18,905 bases of DNA from Alphaproteobacteria bacterium (GCA_016869895.1 VGDC01000003.1:1-18905), one strand, 5' to 3'; positions 7,408 to 14,139 are shown, counted from the stretch's first letter. Program-made: numbers and translations. Notes: generated from the sequence alone by a model not told the origin.

Positions 7408-8406
7408 TTAAGCTTCGATGCCCGCAAAAAGCAGGGTGGAGAGATAGCGTTCTGCGGTGGAGGCAACGATGACCACGATGGTCTTGCCCGCGTTCTCTGG
7501 ACGTTTTGCCACCTGCAATGCCGCCCAGACGGTCGCGCCGGAAGAGATGCCCACGGGGATGCCTTCCTTGATGGCCAGTTCCCGCGCGGTGTTGAAGGAG
7601 TTTTCGTCGTTCACTTTCACGATGTCATCGATGACGCTTCTATCCAGAATGTCAGGAATGAAACCCGCGCCGATGCCTTGCAGTTTGTGTGGGCCGGGTG
7701 CGCCGCCGGATAGCACTGGGCTGTTCTCCGGCTCGACCGCGACGACTTGAATGGCGGGGTTCTTAGCTTTCAGCCAGCTTCCCGTGCCCGTGATGGTGCC
7801 GCCCGTGCCCACGCCAGAAACGAAGATATCCACTTTGCCGTCCGTGTCCCGCCAGATTTCTGGGGCGGTGGTGACGCGGTGGATGGCAGGATTTGCTTTG
7901 TTCTTGAACTGTTGCAGCATCAGCGCATGCGGATTCTCCGCCACGATTTCCTCCGCCTTGCCGATGGCGGCTTTCATGCCGCCCGCCGCAGGGGTCAGCA
8001 CCAGCTCCGCGCCGAGGAATTTCAGCATCTTGCGGCGTTCGATGGACATGCTCTCCGGCATGGTAAGGATGAGGCGATAGCCCTTCGCTGCGCAGACGAA
8101 TGCCAGCGCGATGCCCGTGTTGCCGGAGGTCGGCTCGACCAATACGGTATCTTTGGTGATTTTCCCGGCAGCTTCGGCGGCTTCTACCAGCGACAGGGCG
8201 ATGCGGTCTTTCACCGAGGAGAGGGGATTGAAGAATTCCAGCTTTGCGAGCACCGTCGCCACGCATCCGGCATCCTGCGCAATGCGGTTCAGGCGCACCA
8301 AAGGCGTGTCGCCGATGGTCTCCAGAATCGAGCCATAGACGCGACCACGGCCAGGATTGATCGAAAGCGGGGTGGTGAGGGCGATGGGGGATTCCGGCTG
8401 GCTCAT
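7408..8406 (-). CDS. cysK: Cysteine synthase A (O-acetylserine sulfhydrylase)
   Basis: This 332-residue PLP enzyme makes cysteine from O-acetylserine and sulfide. Visible motifs are the PLP lysine in NPLSSVKDRIA, the substrate loop PTSGNTG, the phosphate-binding GVGTGGTITG, and GISSGA near the C-terminus. The length is close to the 310-330 residues usual for CysK. The N-terminus has about 25 extra residues before the conserved ILETIGDTPLVRLN. The ATG is supported by AGAAGGA, 7 bases upstream on the minus strand. It lies 84 bases downstream of an Rrf2 regulator gene on the same strand, which suggests cysteine- or sulfur-responsive control. It converges on the deaminase-like gene, with 3 bases between stops. 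Confidence 0.93.
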   Translation of the reverse strand: MSQPESPIALTTPLSINPGRGRVYGSILETIGDTPLVRLNRIAQDAGCVATVLAKLEFFNPLSSVKDRIALSLVEAAEAAGKITKDTVLVEPTSGNTGIALAFVCAAKGYRLILTMPESMSIERRKMLKFLGAELVLTPAAGGMKAAIGKAEEIVAENPHALMLQQFKNKANPAIHRVTTAPEIWRDTDGKVDIFVSGVGTGGTITGTGSWLKAKNPAIQVVAVEPENSPVLSGGAPGPHKLQGIGAGFIPDILDRSVIDDIVKVNDENSFNTARELAIKEGIPVGISSGATVWAALQVAKRPENAGKTIVVIVASTAERYLSTLLFAGIEA

Positions 8407-8472
8407 GAGGTCATCCTTCTTGCTGAATTCGGCATATACAATGGCTTATATTGCGATGCCGCACAAGAGAGA

Positions 8473-8490
8473 TTTCCAATATAACGGAAA
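8473..8490. promoter_or_regulatory. Dyad between the Rrf2 gene and cysK
   Basis: TTTCC and GGAAA form an inverted repeat with an AT-rich 8-base centre, immediately after the rrf2 stop codon and upstream of cysK. The position suits an operator for the neighbouring Rrf2 regulator, but the arms are short and this is an inference. Confidence 0.25.
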
Positions 8491-8928
8491 CTAGGCGATT
8501 TTGAGTGCGGTCAGCTTCGGCAGCTTCTTCTCCACAGCTTCGGCGCAGAGCGAAGCGATGTCGATACCGTCCAGCTTCGCGGCGATTTCATTGTGCAGGT
8601 TCGACCAGAACGGACGCACGATGTGGTTGCCGATGTCGGTGGTCTGCGGGGTGGACTGGATGATGTCCTCGTCGTTCACCAGATAGCAGATTTCCGCCAG
8701 CGTGATGCTTTTCGCGCTCTTGGCCAGCACATAACCGCCCTTAGGGCCACGCATGCCGCGTAACACCTTACCATGCACGAGCTTCTGCATGATTTGCTCC
8801 AGATGGCGCGCGGGCAAACCCTGCATCCGCGCGATGTCGCGGCTGCTGATGGGGGTTTTGTCCGAGTGGTAAGCGATATACACGACCGCTTCCACCGCAT
8901 AGTAGAGTTTTCTGCACGGCGTCATCAT
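8491..8928 (-). CDS. Rrf2 family transcriptional regulator (CymR-like context)
   Basis: This 145-residue protein of the Rrf2/IscR/CymR family has the helix-turn-helix (ISSRDIARMQGLPARHLEQIM) and the wing (RGMRGPKGGYVLAK) in the usual places. It lacks the closely spaced three-cysteine cluster that ligates 2Fe-2S in IscR; the only cysteines are scattered (residue 5, ICYL, LCAEA). It is therefore probably not a classical Fe-S sensor. The gene directly precedes cysK on the same strand. In Bacillus, CymR works together with CysK, so a cysteine/sulfur regulator is the best guess. Two ATG codons are adjacent at the start (8928 and 8925), with AGGGG about 12 bases upstream. An 11-bp palindrome lies 29 bases before the start. 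Confidence 0.82.
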   Translation of the reverse strand: MMTPCRKLYYAVEAVVYIAYHSDKTPISSRDIARMQGLPARHLEQIMQKLVHGKVLRGMRGPKGGYVLAKSAKSITLAEICYLVNDEDIIQSTPQTTDIGNHIVRPFWSNLHNEIAAKLDGIDIASLCAEAVEKKLPKLTALKIA

Positions 8929-8956
8929 GGCTTTGAGGCCCCTGTTGCTTTTATCG

Positions 8957-8967
8957 AGAATTATTCT
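8957..8967. promoter_or_regulatory. Palindrome upstream of the Rrf2 gene
   Basis: AGAATTATTCT is a palindrome (5-bp arms, 1-base centre) in the AT-rich gap before the Rrf2 start. It could be an autoregulatory operator. It also contains AGAA-N3-TTCT, the core spacing of an Irr box, but the outer bases do not match. Confidence 0.35.
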
Positions 8968-9021
8968 TGTTTTTATTCATCAGTTTGTTGGGTACGCTCT
9001 GCACGGCACTTCTTGCGGGTA

Positions 9022-9471
9022 TTACTGTCCGGTTGATCCGAATCCTCCAGCGCCACGCGCGCTTTCTTCCAGTTCCTGCACTTCTTTCCATTCGGCGTAA
9101 GTCACCGGTGCGATGACCATCTGCGCGATGCGCAAGCCACGGGTGATGACGAAAGGTTCATCGCCATGGTTGATGAGCACCACGCCCACTTCGCCGCGAT
9201 AATCCGAATCGATCGTGCCGGGAGTGTTGAGCACGGTGATGCCGTGTTTATAGGCTAGACCGGAGCGCGGGCGCACCTGCGCCTCGAAGCCCGCAGGCAG
9301 CATGATCTTGATTCCAGCGGGGATGAGCGCGCGTTTGCCGGGTGCTAGCACCACGTCTGCGCTGATGGCTGCGGTCAGGTCGCAGCCCGCGCTTTCAACG
9401 GTCGCATAAGCAGGAAGCGGAAGGTCACTTGCATGGGGCAAGCGGATGATATGCACATTCGTCTTATTCAT
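9022..9471 (-). CDS. dut: Deoxyuridine 5'-triphosphate nucleotidohydrolase (dUTPase)
   Basis: This trimeric dUTPase hydrolyses dUTP to dUMP and pyrophosphate, keeping uracil out of DNA and feeding thymidylate synthesis. All five motifs are present in order: AGCDLTAA, RPRSGLA, NTPGTIDSDYRGEV (catalytic Asp and the base-binding region), RIAQMVIAP, and the C-terminal glycine-rich RGAGGFGSTGQ arm. The length of about 149 residues is typical. The frame is open two codons further to a GTG at 9477, but the ATG at 9471 fits the family start better; AGGTG lies just before it, closer than usual. A good promoter flanked by inverted repeats lies upstream. In many alphaproteobacteria dut follows ubiB and coaBC; coaBC is not present here. 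Confidence 0.95.
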   Translation of the reverse strand: MNKTNVHIIRLPHASDLPLPAYATVESAGCDLTAAISADVVLAPGKRALIPAGIKIMLPAGFEAQVRPRSGLAYKHGITVLNTPGTIDSDYRGEVGVVLINHGDEPFVITRGLRIAQMVIAPVTYAEWKEVQELEESARGAGGFGSTGQ

Positions 9472-9483
9472 GGTCACCTGTCG

Positions 9484-9576
9484 TTTGTTAAATGGATAAC
9501 GTTCGCATTATGAAGCGCATAACCGTATTTAACAAAATAATTTGTAATTCATTGTTTTATAATGATTAAACAAAAT
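9484..9576. repeat. Three copies of a 10-12 bp motif around the dut promoter
   Basis: TTTGTTAAAT (9484-9493) and ATTTAACAAA (9527-9536) are perfect inverted copies, with centres 43 bases apart. ATTTAACAAAAT (9527-9538) recurs as ATTAAACAAAAT (9565-9576), with one mismatch in 12. One copy covers the dut -35 and another lies in the early leader. This arrangement would suit a repressor that binds several sites; the protein is unknown. Confidence 0.45.
9507..9535 (-). promoter_or_regulatory. dut promoter
   Basis: On the minus strand TTGTTA (9535-9530) and CATAAT (9512-9507) are separated by exactly 17 bases and match the sigma-70 consensus at 4/6 and 5/6. Transcription would start near 9500, about 30 bases before the dut ATG. 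The -35 lies inside one arm of a perfect 10-bp inverted repeat. Confidence 0.55.
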
Positions 9577-9608
9577 TTTCGACACTTTTAGACAGATGTG
9601 CGGTTTCA

Positions 9609-9632
9609 CGCAAGCAAAAATATTGCATTGCG
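9609..9632. other. Bulged stem-loop between ubiB and dut
   Basis: CGCAA-GCAA, a 5-base loop, then TTGC-A-TTGCG forms a 9-bp stem with one bulged base. It lies about 30 bases after the ubiB stop on the minus strand. No T-run follows in either direction, so it may be a processing or weak termination hairpin for ubiB. Confidence 0.35.
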
Positions 9633-9664
9633 CCAAAGTGGGATTGCGGTTCATGGTGATTCTA

Positions 9665-11203
9665 TCAGGCGTTGAACACGAGGAGTGCAAGCAACAACAC
9701 CGCCACGACGGAGATGCCCCACCAGCGGCGGTTCCACGCCTCTTTCTGGCGGGTGAACTCGGCGATGGTCTCTGGGTGCAGGCGTATTCCCTGCTCGTCA
9801 AAGCAATCCATTCCTTGCTCGAGCTTCTTGAAGAAGCGGGGAAGCTGTTTCGCGTGTTCTTTCGCCTCTTCCGCGAAGAATCTCGCGCGGCCTTCCAGTG
9901 ACAGGCGTTCCTGCGCCCATTCCTCGATGAGCGGTTCCGCCAACTGCCACATGTTGATGTGCGGGTTCAGCATCCGCCCCACGCCTTCCGCCAGCACCAT
10001 GTTTTTCTGGAGAAGGAGGAGTTGCGGTTGCGTCTCCATCTCGAACATCGCACTCACCTTGAACAGCTGGCCTAGCAACTGCCCTACGGAGATCTCCTCC
10101 AGCGGTTTGCCGATGATGGGGCGGCCGATGGCCATGCAGGCGAGGGCGAAATCATCCACATTCTTATGTGCGGGCACGTATCCGGCCATGATATGCACTT
10201 CCGCCACGCGGCGGTAATCGCCCTTCAGGAAGCTACGGAGGATTTCCGCCACGAACAGCTGGTCGCGGTGGTTGATGCGGCCTGTGATGCCGAAATCCAC
10301 GGCGATAAGGTTGCCGTCATGCCCCACGAAGAGGTTGCCGGGGTGGAGGTCTGCATGGAAGAATCCATCGCGGAACACTTGTTTGAACAGCGTGCTGGCA
10401 GCTTGGCGCACGAGGCGGTTGCGATCTAACCCTGCCGCGTCGATGGCTGCGACATCGCTGACGGGTATGCCCGTGATGCGCTCCATGGTCAGCACGCTCT
10501 GGCTGGTGCGCTGCCAGTCCACTTCAGGCACATAGAAGCCTTCGTCGAGCGCGGTGTTTTCCTTGATGGTCTGCGCTGCGGCGGCTTCCAGTCTTAAATC
10601 CAGTTCCTTCTGGATGCTTTCCTCGAAGGTCTTGATGACCGCAAGCGGCTTCAATCGGCGCGCGGCGGGAAGATAGTTCTCCACATGTCCTGCCAGCCAA
10701 TAGAACAGGTCGATGTCTTGTTTGAAGGCAAGGTGGATGTCCGGTCGCAGCACCTTCACGGCAACAGGGCGGCCTTCTACGGTGGTGGCAAAATGCACCT
10801 GCGCGATGGAGGCAGCCGCCACGGGCGTTTCAGAGAAATCGCTGAACAGCAGTTCAAGAGGCGCGCCAAGCTCCAGCTCTATCAGGGCTTTCGCCCGATG
10901 GGTGGGGAAGGGGGGGATGCGGTCTTGCAGCAGCGCGAGGTCTTCGGCCAGTTCTTCGCCGATGAGATCGGAGCGTGTGGAAAGCGCCTGCCCCAGTTTG
11001 ATGAACGTGGGGCCCATCTCCGCGAAGGCCAGCTGCAATCGCGCACCTTCACGTGCCGGAAGGCCGGAGCGGCTGATGAGGGAGAATCCTTTGCAGAACC
11101 ACACGGGCAGCCCTGCGCGGGTGAGAGACATCGCTGCCCCGTTCCGCCCGAAGGTATAGGCCAGTTTTGTCATGCGGCGGATGTGGGGAAGGCTGCTCCA
11201 CAT
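9665..11203 (-). CDS. ubiB: UbiB family atypical kinase/ATPase for ubiquinone biosynthesis
   Basis: This 512-residue member of the UbiB/COQ8/ADCK family is needed for ubiquinone synthesis, probably using ATP to help extract lipid intermediates for the membrane-associated Ubi complex. It shows the family-specific KxGQ motif (FIKLGQALSTR, K69 to Q72), the Ala-rich loop VAAASIAQVH (about 128-137) that replaces the usual glycine-rich loop, the ATP lysine VAVK (150), HADLHPGN (283-290) and VDFG (302-305). The C-terminus ends in a hydrophobic segment (WWGISVVAVLLLALLVF, about 494-510), as expected for a membrane anchor. The ATG lies 3 bases after the ubiE stop, so translation is probably coupled. 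A second Met at residue 11 is a possible start. Confidence 0.95.
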   Translation of the reverse strand: MWSSLPHIRRMTKLAYTFGRNGAAMSLTRAGLPVWFCKGFSLISRSGLPAREGARLQLAFAEMGPTFIKLGQALSTRSDLIGEELAEDLALLQDRIPPFPTHRAKALIELELGAPLELLFSDFSETPVAAASIAQVHFATTVEGRPVAVKVLRPDIHLAFKQDIDLFYWLAGHVENYLPAARRLKPLAVIKTFEESIQKELDLRLEAAAAQTIKENTALDEGFYVPEVDWQRTSQSVLTMERITGIPVSDVAAIDAAGLDRNRLVRQAASTLFKQVFRDGFFHADLHPGNLFVGHDGNLIAVDFGITGRINHRDQLFVAEILRSFLKGDYRRVAEVHIMAGYVPAHKNVDDFALACMAIGRPIIGKPLEEISVGQLLGQLFKVSAMFEMETQPQLLLLQKNMVLAEGVGRMLNPHINMWQLAEPLIEEWAQERLSLEGRARFFAEEAKEHAKQLPRFFKKLEQGMDCFDEQGIRLHPETIAEFTRQKEAWNRRWWGISVVAVLLLALLVFNA

Positions 11204-11206
11204 GGG

Positions 11207-11995
11207 TCAGATTTTCCATCCCGAATGCAGGGCGACCACGCCGCCCGTCATGTTACGGTAGGACACATTGCCGAATCCTGCGGCGCGCATTTTATCTGCA
11301 AAGGCGCGCTGGTCTGGGAATTTACGGATGCTTTCCACCAAGTATTGATAGGGCTGGGATGCGCCGGCGAAGAGCTTGCCGAGGCGGGGGATGAGGTGCA
11401 TGGAATAAGCATCATACAGCTTGGCCAACGGTTCAGCCTCAACATGACTGAACTCCAGGCACAGGAAGCGGCCACCGCGCTTCAGCACGCGGTTCGCTTC
11501 GCGCAATGCCGCGTCGATGTCCGTCACGTTGCGGATGCCGAAAGCGATGGTGTAGCCATCCACGGAAGAGGATTCCACGGGCAGGTTCATCGCATCGCCG
11601 CAGACCCAGCGGATGCCCTCCACAATGCCGTGGTTCAGCGCACGTTTGCGGCCTTCTTGCAGCATCTGGTCGTTGATGTCGCACAGGGTGATCTGCGGTG
11701 TCTGGCCGCTATAGAATTTCGCGGTGCGCTCGCGGATGCGGAAGGCGATGTCGCCCGTGCCGCCCGCGACATCGAGGAAACTCTGGTCGGGGCGCGGGTC
11801 GAGGGATTCGACCATGGTGTGTTTCCACACGCGGTGCAGCCCGCCGCTCATCACATCGTTCATCAGGTCGTATTTGCCTGCCACTTGGTCGAACACGTCC
11901 TTCACCAGTCCCGCTTTCTCGGCGGTATTGACCGTCTGGAAGCCGAAGTGGGTGGTCTCATCCTGCGCTTTTTGTTGTTTTTCGGGGGAAGACAT
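11207..11995 (-). CDS. ubiE: Ubiquinone/menaquinone biosynthesis C-methyltransferase
   Basis: UbiE uses S-adenosylmethionine to C-methylate the quinone ring (2-polyprenyl-6-methoxy-benzoquinol, or demethylmenaquinol). The 262-residue protein has the family signature VFDQVAGKYDLMNDVMS near residues 34-50, the SAM loop DVAGGTGDIAF, the TIAFGIRNVTD segment, and the conserved end NMTGGVVALHSGWKI. It is first in a two-gene operon with ubiB. It is divergent from mutM, with 127 bases between the starts. GTAGG stands about 9 bases before the ATG. With UbiB alongside, the likely product pathway is ubiquinone. Confidence 0.96.
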   Translation of the reverse strand: MSSPEKQQKAQDETTHFGFQTVNTAEKAGLVKDVFDQVAGKYDLMNDVMSGGLHRVWKHTMVESLDPRPDQSFLDVAGGTGDIAFRIRERTAKFYSGQTPQITLCDINDQMLQEGRKRALNHGIVEGIRWVCGDAMNLPVESSSVDGYTIAFGIRNVTDIDAALREANRVLKRGGRFLCLEFSHVEAEPLAKLYDAYSMHLIPRLGKLFAGASQPYQYLVESIRKFPDQRAFADKMRAAGFGNVSYRNMTGGVVALHSGWKI

Positions 11996-12033
11996 GGCGG
12001 GATACCTACTTGATTCTGGTGTGAGGAGTGCCT

Positions 12034-12062
12034 ACCATACGGATATTCAGGCGCTTTGTGAA
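12034..12062 (-). promoter_or_regulatory. ubiE-ubiB promoter
   Basis: On the minus strand TTCACA (12062-12057) and TATGGT (12039-12034) are spaced by 17 bases, matching 5/6 and 4/6 of the sigma-70 consensus. The leader to the ubiE ATG would be about 30 bases. Confidence 0.5.
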
Positions 12063-12106
12063 CAGATTTTACCCCGCTGCACTATCATAGATATATAAGG
12101 AATACC

Positions 12107-12130
12107 ATGCCAGAGTTGCCTCATGCCTGA
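12107..12130 (+). other. Seven-codon upstream frame that mimics the mutM start
   Basis: ATG at 12107 is preceded by AAGGA (12097-12101) at the ideal 5-base spacing and reads MPELPHA then TGA at 12128-12130. Its first five codons give the same peptide, MPELP, as the mutM start 16 bases downstream. All three nucleotide differences within those codons are synonymous (CCA/CCT, TTG/TTA, CCT/CCC). The stop overlaps the first codons of mutM, so it could act by translational coupling or be the remnant of a tandem duplication. Confidence 0.5.
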
Positions 12131-12947
12131 GTTACCCGAGGTCGAAACCGTCTGCCGTGGCCTGCGCCAATCCGTGCTGGGGCGGCGGGTGGAGCAGGTG
12201 GAGCTTCGCCGCCGTCACATCCGCGTGCCCATTCCCGATGAGTTGCCGGAGCGGTTGGAAGGCGCAGTCATCCTACGCGTGGAGCGTCGCGCCAAATATG
12301 TCCTTATCTATATGGACAATGATTACGTGATGATTGTGCATCTCGGTATGTCGGGGCGGTTGATGGTTTTATCCGTTATACCGGATGAATATGCCAAGCA
12401 TGATCACGCCGCTTTCATTCTGTCCGATGGTCAGGTGATGCTGTTCAACGACCCCCGCCGCTTCGGGGTCATCACCGGCTGTGATGCGCGGGATTTGCAA
12501 CATCACCCCATGCTCGCCGGTCTGGGGCCGGAGCCTCTGTCGGATGATTTCGACGGTGAATACCTGTATAATCTCTGCGCCAGCCGCAAGCAGCCCATCA
12601 AGCCTTTGCTGATGGATCAGAAATGGGTGGTGGGTGTCGGCAACATCTATGCTTCCGAAGCTTTATTTTCTAGCAAGACATTGCCTGAACGTCCAGCAAA
12701 TAGCGTTTCTCGTAAACAAGCGAATTTGCTGGCTGATAGCATTAAGGCGACTTTGCTATCGGCTATCGATTCGGGCGGTTCGACCCTGAGGAATTATGTC
12801 GATAGCCGTGGTGAGGCTGGATATTTCCAGCACCGCTTCTTCGTTTATGACAAGGAGGGGGAGGGATGCGTCGTCTGTTCGTGTCCAATAAAACGGATTG
12901 TGCAGGCGGGGCGTGCGACCTATTTTTGCGCGAAATGTCAGAAATGA
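12123..12947 (+). CDS. mutM: Formamidopyrimidine-DNA glycosylase
   Basis: This bifunctional glycosylase/AP lyase removes 8-oxoguanine and ring-opened purines from DNA. The start MPELPEVETV supplies the N-terminal catalytic proline and the following glutamate. The hairpin lysine lies in RRAKYVLIY, the DPRRFG segment and GVGNIYASEALF helix-two-turn-helix are present, and a C-terminal zinc finger ends the protein (CVVC ... CAKCQK). Its 274 residues are normal for the family. The ATG at 12123 has no close ribosome site of its own; the nearest one serves the ATG at 12107, which opens the short frame described separately. How translation of mutM begins is therefore an open question. The gene is divergent from ubiE. 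Confidence 0.95.
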   Translation: MPELPEVETVCRGLRQSVLGRRVEQVELRRRHIRVPIPDELPERLEGAVILRVERRAKYVLIYMDNDYVMIVHLGMSGRLMVLSVIPDEYAKHDHAAFILSDGQVMLFNDPRRFGVITGCDARDLQHHPMLAGLGPEPLSDDFDGEYLYNLCASRKQPIKPLLMDQKWVVGVGNIYASEALFSSKTLPERPANSVSRKQANLLADSIKATLLSAIDSGGSTLRNYVDSRGEAGYFQHRFFVYDKEGEGCVVCSCPIKRIVQAGRATYFCAKCQK

Positions 12948-12977
12948 TTGAAAAACAAAGCATAAAACAAATATGCT

Positions 12978-13004
12978 GGCAAATCAATAATCTGCCCTTT
13001 TTTT
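12978..13004 (+). terminator. Probable mutM terminator
   Basis: GGCA and TGCC form a short stem (with two further pairs past a mismatch), followed by C and seven Ts. A separate 6-bp hairpin, AGCATA/TATGCT (12959-12977), lies just before it. The stem is short for a strong intrinsic terminator, but the T-run is clear. Confidence 0.45.
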
Positions 13005-13087
13005 CCTGAACCGCCAAATGAACGACTGGGGAATAATCCTGCTATTTCAGGTGATAAAAAAAACTGTCCTCAAGCTGGCGAATGCGC

Positions 13088-13116
13088 TTGACTTCAAGGG
13101 GCCGTGAAGCTAATTT
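13088..13116 (+). promoter_or_regulatory. rpsT promoter
   Basis: TTGACT (13088-13093) and TAATTT (13111-13116) are spaced by 17 bases; the -35 matches 5/6 and the -10 matches 4/6 of the consensus. The leader to rpsT would be about 43 bases. Confidence 0.6.
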
Positions 13117-13165
13117 CAGTTTCCCTTAACACACCGCTAAACATATTTTGATTTTAGGTTAGAAG

Positions 13166-13435
13166 ATGGCTCATCATAAATCCGCTCTGAAACGTATTCG
13201 TCAGACCGCAGTCCGCACCCAGGTTAACGCTGCTCGCGTCAACCGTATCCGCACCTTCCTGAAGAAAGTCGAAACGGCTATCGCAGGTGGTGACCAGGCT
13301 GCTGCAGCCGAAGCGCTGCGTAACGCTCAGCCGGAATTGATGCGCGGTGTTTCCAAAGGTGTTGTTCGCAAGAACACCGCTTCCCGCAAGATCAGCCGCT
13401 TGGCTGCTCGCGTTAAAGCTCTGAAGACCGCTTAA
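13166..13435 (+). CDS. rpsT: 30S ribosomal protein S20
   Basis: This 89-residue basic protein binds 16S rRNA early in 30S assembly. The N-terminus MAHHKSALKRIRQ and the helix-rich body (VRKNTASRKISRLAARVKAL near the end) are typical of bacterial S20, and the length matches. The ATG follows AGG at about 7 bases. Codon use is strongly biased, as expected for a highly expressed gene. A sigma-70 promoter lies about 50 bases upstream. rpsT next to dnaA is a common alphaproteobacterial arrangement; here a rhodanese gene sits between them. Confidence 0.97.
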   Translation: MAHHKSALKRIRQTAVRTQVNAARVNRIRTFLKKVETAIAGGDQAAAAEALRNAQPELMRGVSKGVVRKNTASRKISRLAARVKALKTA

Positions 13436-13452
13436 GACTTAAGCGACTCTTC
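13423..13452 (+). terminator. Long hairpin over the rpsT stop codon
   Basis: CGCTTAAG-A-CTTAAGCG (13429-13445) is a perfect 8-bp inverted repeat that includes the TAA stop. GAAGA (13423-13427) and TCTTC (13448-13452) extend the stem past a small internal loop. No T-run follows, so it may stabilise the rpsT mRNA end or give weak termination. Confidence 0.4.
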
Positions 13453-13550
13453 GGGGAATCCCTACCCCACAAGGCATCCCGTGCTGCGGATTGTTTTCCG
13501 CTGACAGGACTGCTTTGCCCAAAATAAGGCCTTTTGGCCATACGTCATTC

Positions 13551-13576
13551 GTTCGGGCGCTGTGAAGCGCCGGAAC
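13551..13576. other. Strong GC-rich hairpin upstream of the rhodanese gene
   Basis: GTTCGGGCGC and GCGCCGGAAC pair over 9 of 10 positions around TGTGAA. It is the most stable-looking hairpin in the intergenic regions. A T-rich stretch follows only about 12 bases later. It may end the rpsT transcript or fold in the leader of the rhodanese mRNA. Confidence 0.5.
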
Positions 13577-13617
13577 GTCATCGGGTAAATTTGTTTTGAA
13601 TTCAGGAGCGTGTATCC

Positions 13618-14049
13618 ATGGCCGAATTCCTCAAAGCCGAGCAGATAGCCAACAATAACCGTCAATTCGGTTATGCAGGGGATGTTTCGGTGGAGGACGC
13701 ATGGGGACTGCTGCAGGCGAATCCATCCGCAGCCATCGTGGATGTGCGCACCCCGCAGGAATGGGAGCAGGTAGGTGTGCCTGATCTCGCTTCGCTGGAT
13801 AAACCTCTTCATCGCGTCACTTGGCGGATGCTGCCCGACGGAAGCTCCGCTGCCCGATTCGCCGAAGCCTTCGGTGAGTTGGAACTGCCGAAGGATACCC
13901 CGCTGCTTCTGCTGTGCAAAGCGGGTGGGCGGTCGCAGGCGGCGGCACTCGCGCTCACTGCGGCAGGCTATTCCTGTTGCCTGAATGTGGCGGGTGGATT
14001 CGAAGGACAGAATGGTTGGTTGTCCTGTCAGTTGCCAAGCTGTCGTTAG
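13618..14049 (+). CDS. Rhodanese-like sulfurtransferase domain protein
   Basis: This 143-residue single-domain rhodanese begins with VSVEDAWGLLQANP, followed by AAIVDVRTPQEWEQVG, which is the CH2A region. The active-site loop is CKAGGRS, with C100 as the persulfide-carrying cysteine, followed by AAALALTAAGY and NVAGGFEG. The protein is likely cytosolic, with no signal peptide. The C-terminal loop between GGFEG and NGW is shorter than in related proteins, which usually carry an extra stretch with an RHRG-like element there. AGGAG lies about 10 bases before the ATG. Sitting between rpsT and dnaA, it has no obvious functional link to either. Its sulfur acceptor is unknown. Confidence 0.85.
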   Translation: MAEFLKAEQIANNNRQFGYAGDVSVEDAWGLLQANPSAAIVDVRTPQEWEQVGVPDLASLDKPLHRVTWRMLPDGSSAARFAEAFGELELPKDTPLLLLCKAGGRSQAAALALTAAGYSCCLNVAGGFEGQNGWLSCQLPSCR

Positions 14050-14139
14050 CGTTTGCGGCAGCCAAACAAGAATAATGACCTGCGAAAAGTAGGCGAAAGA
14101 AGCAAAAAATAAGAATATTTGAAGGTTTAGGTGCATTTT

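Noticed and set aside
7747..8484. 245-codon plus-strand frame opposite cysK
   Set aside because: cysK is unmistakable on the minus strand; the plus frame is a shadow.
9494..9516. Possible alphaproteobacterial LexA box (GTTC-N7-GTTC) near dut
   Set aside because: Only one half (GTTC at 9501) is present; the second half reads GAAG rather than GTTC.
9529..9801. Small minus-strand frame across the ubiB-dut gap
   Set aside because: It overlaps the ubiB 3' end out of frame, runs into AT-rich spacer, and shows no domain or good ribosome site.
10685..12013. 442-codon plus-strand frame over ubiB and ubiE
   Set aside because: It is antisense to two well-conserved genes and has no recognisable features.
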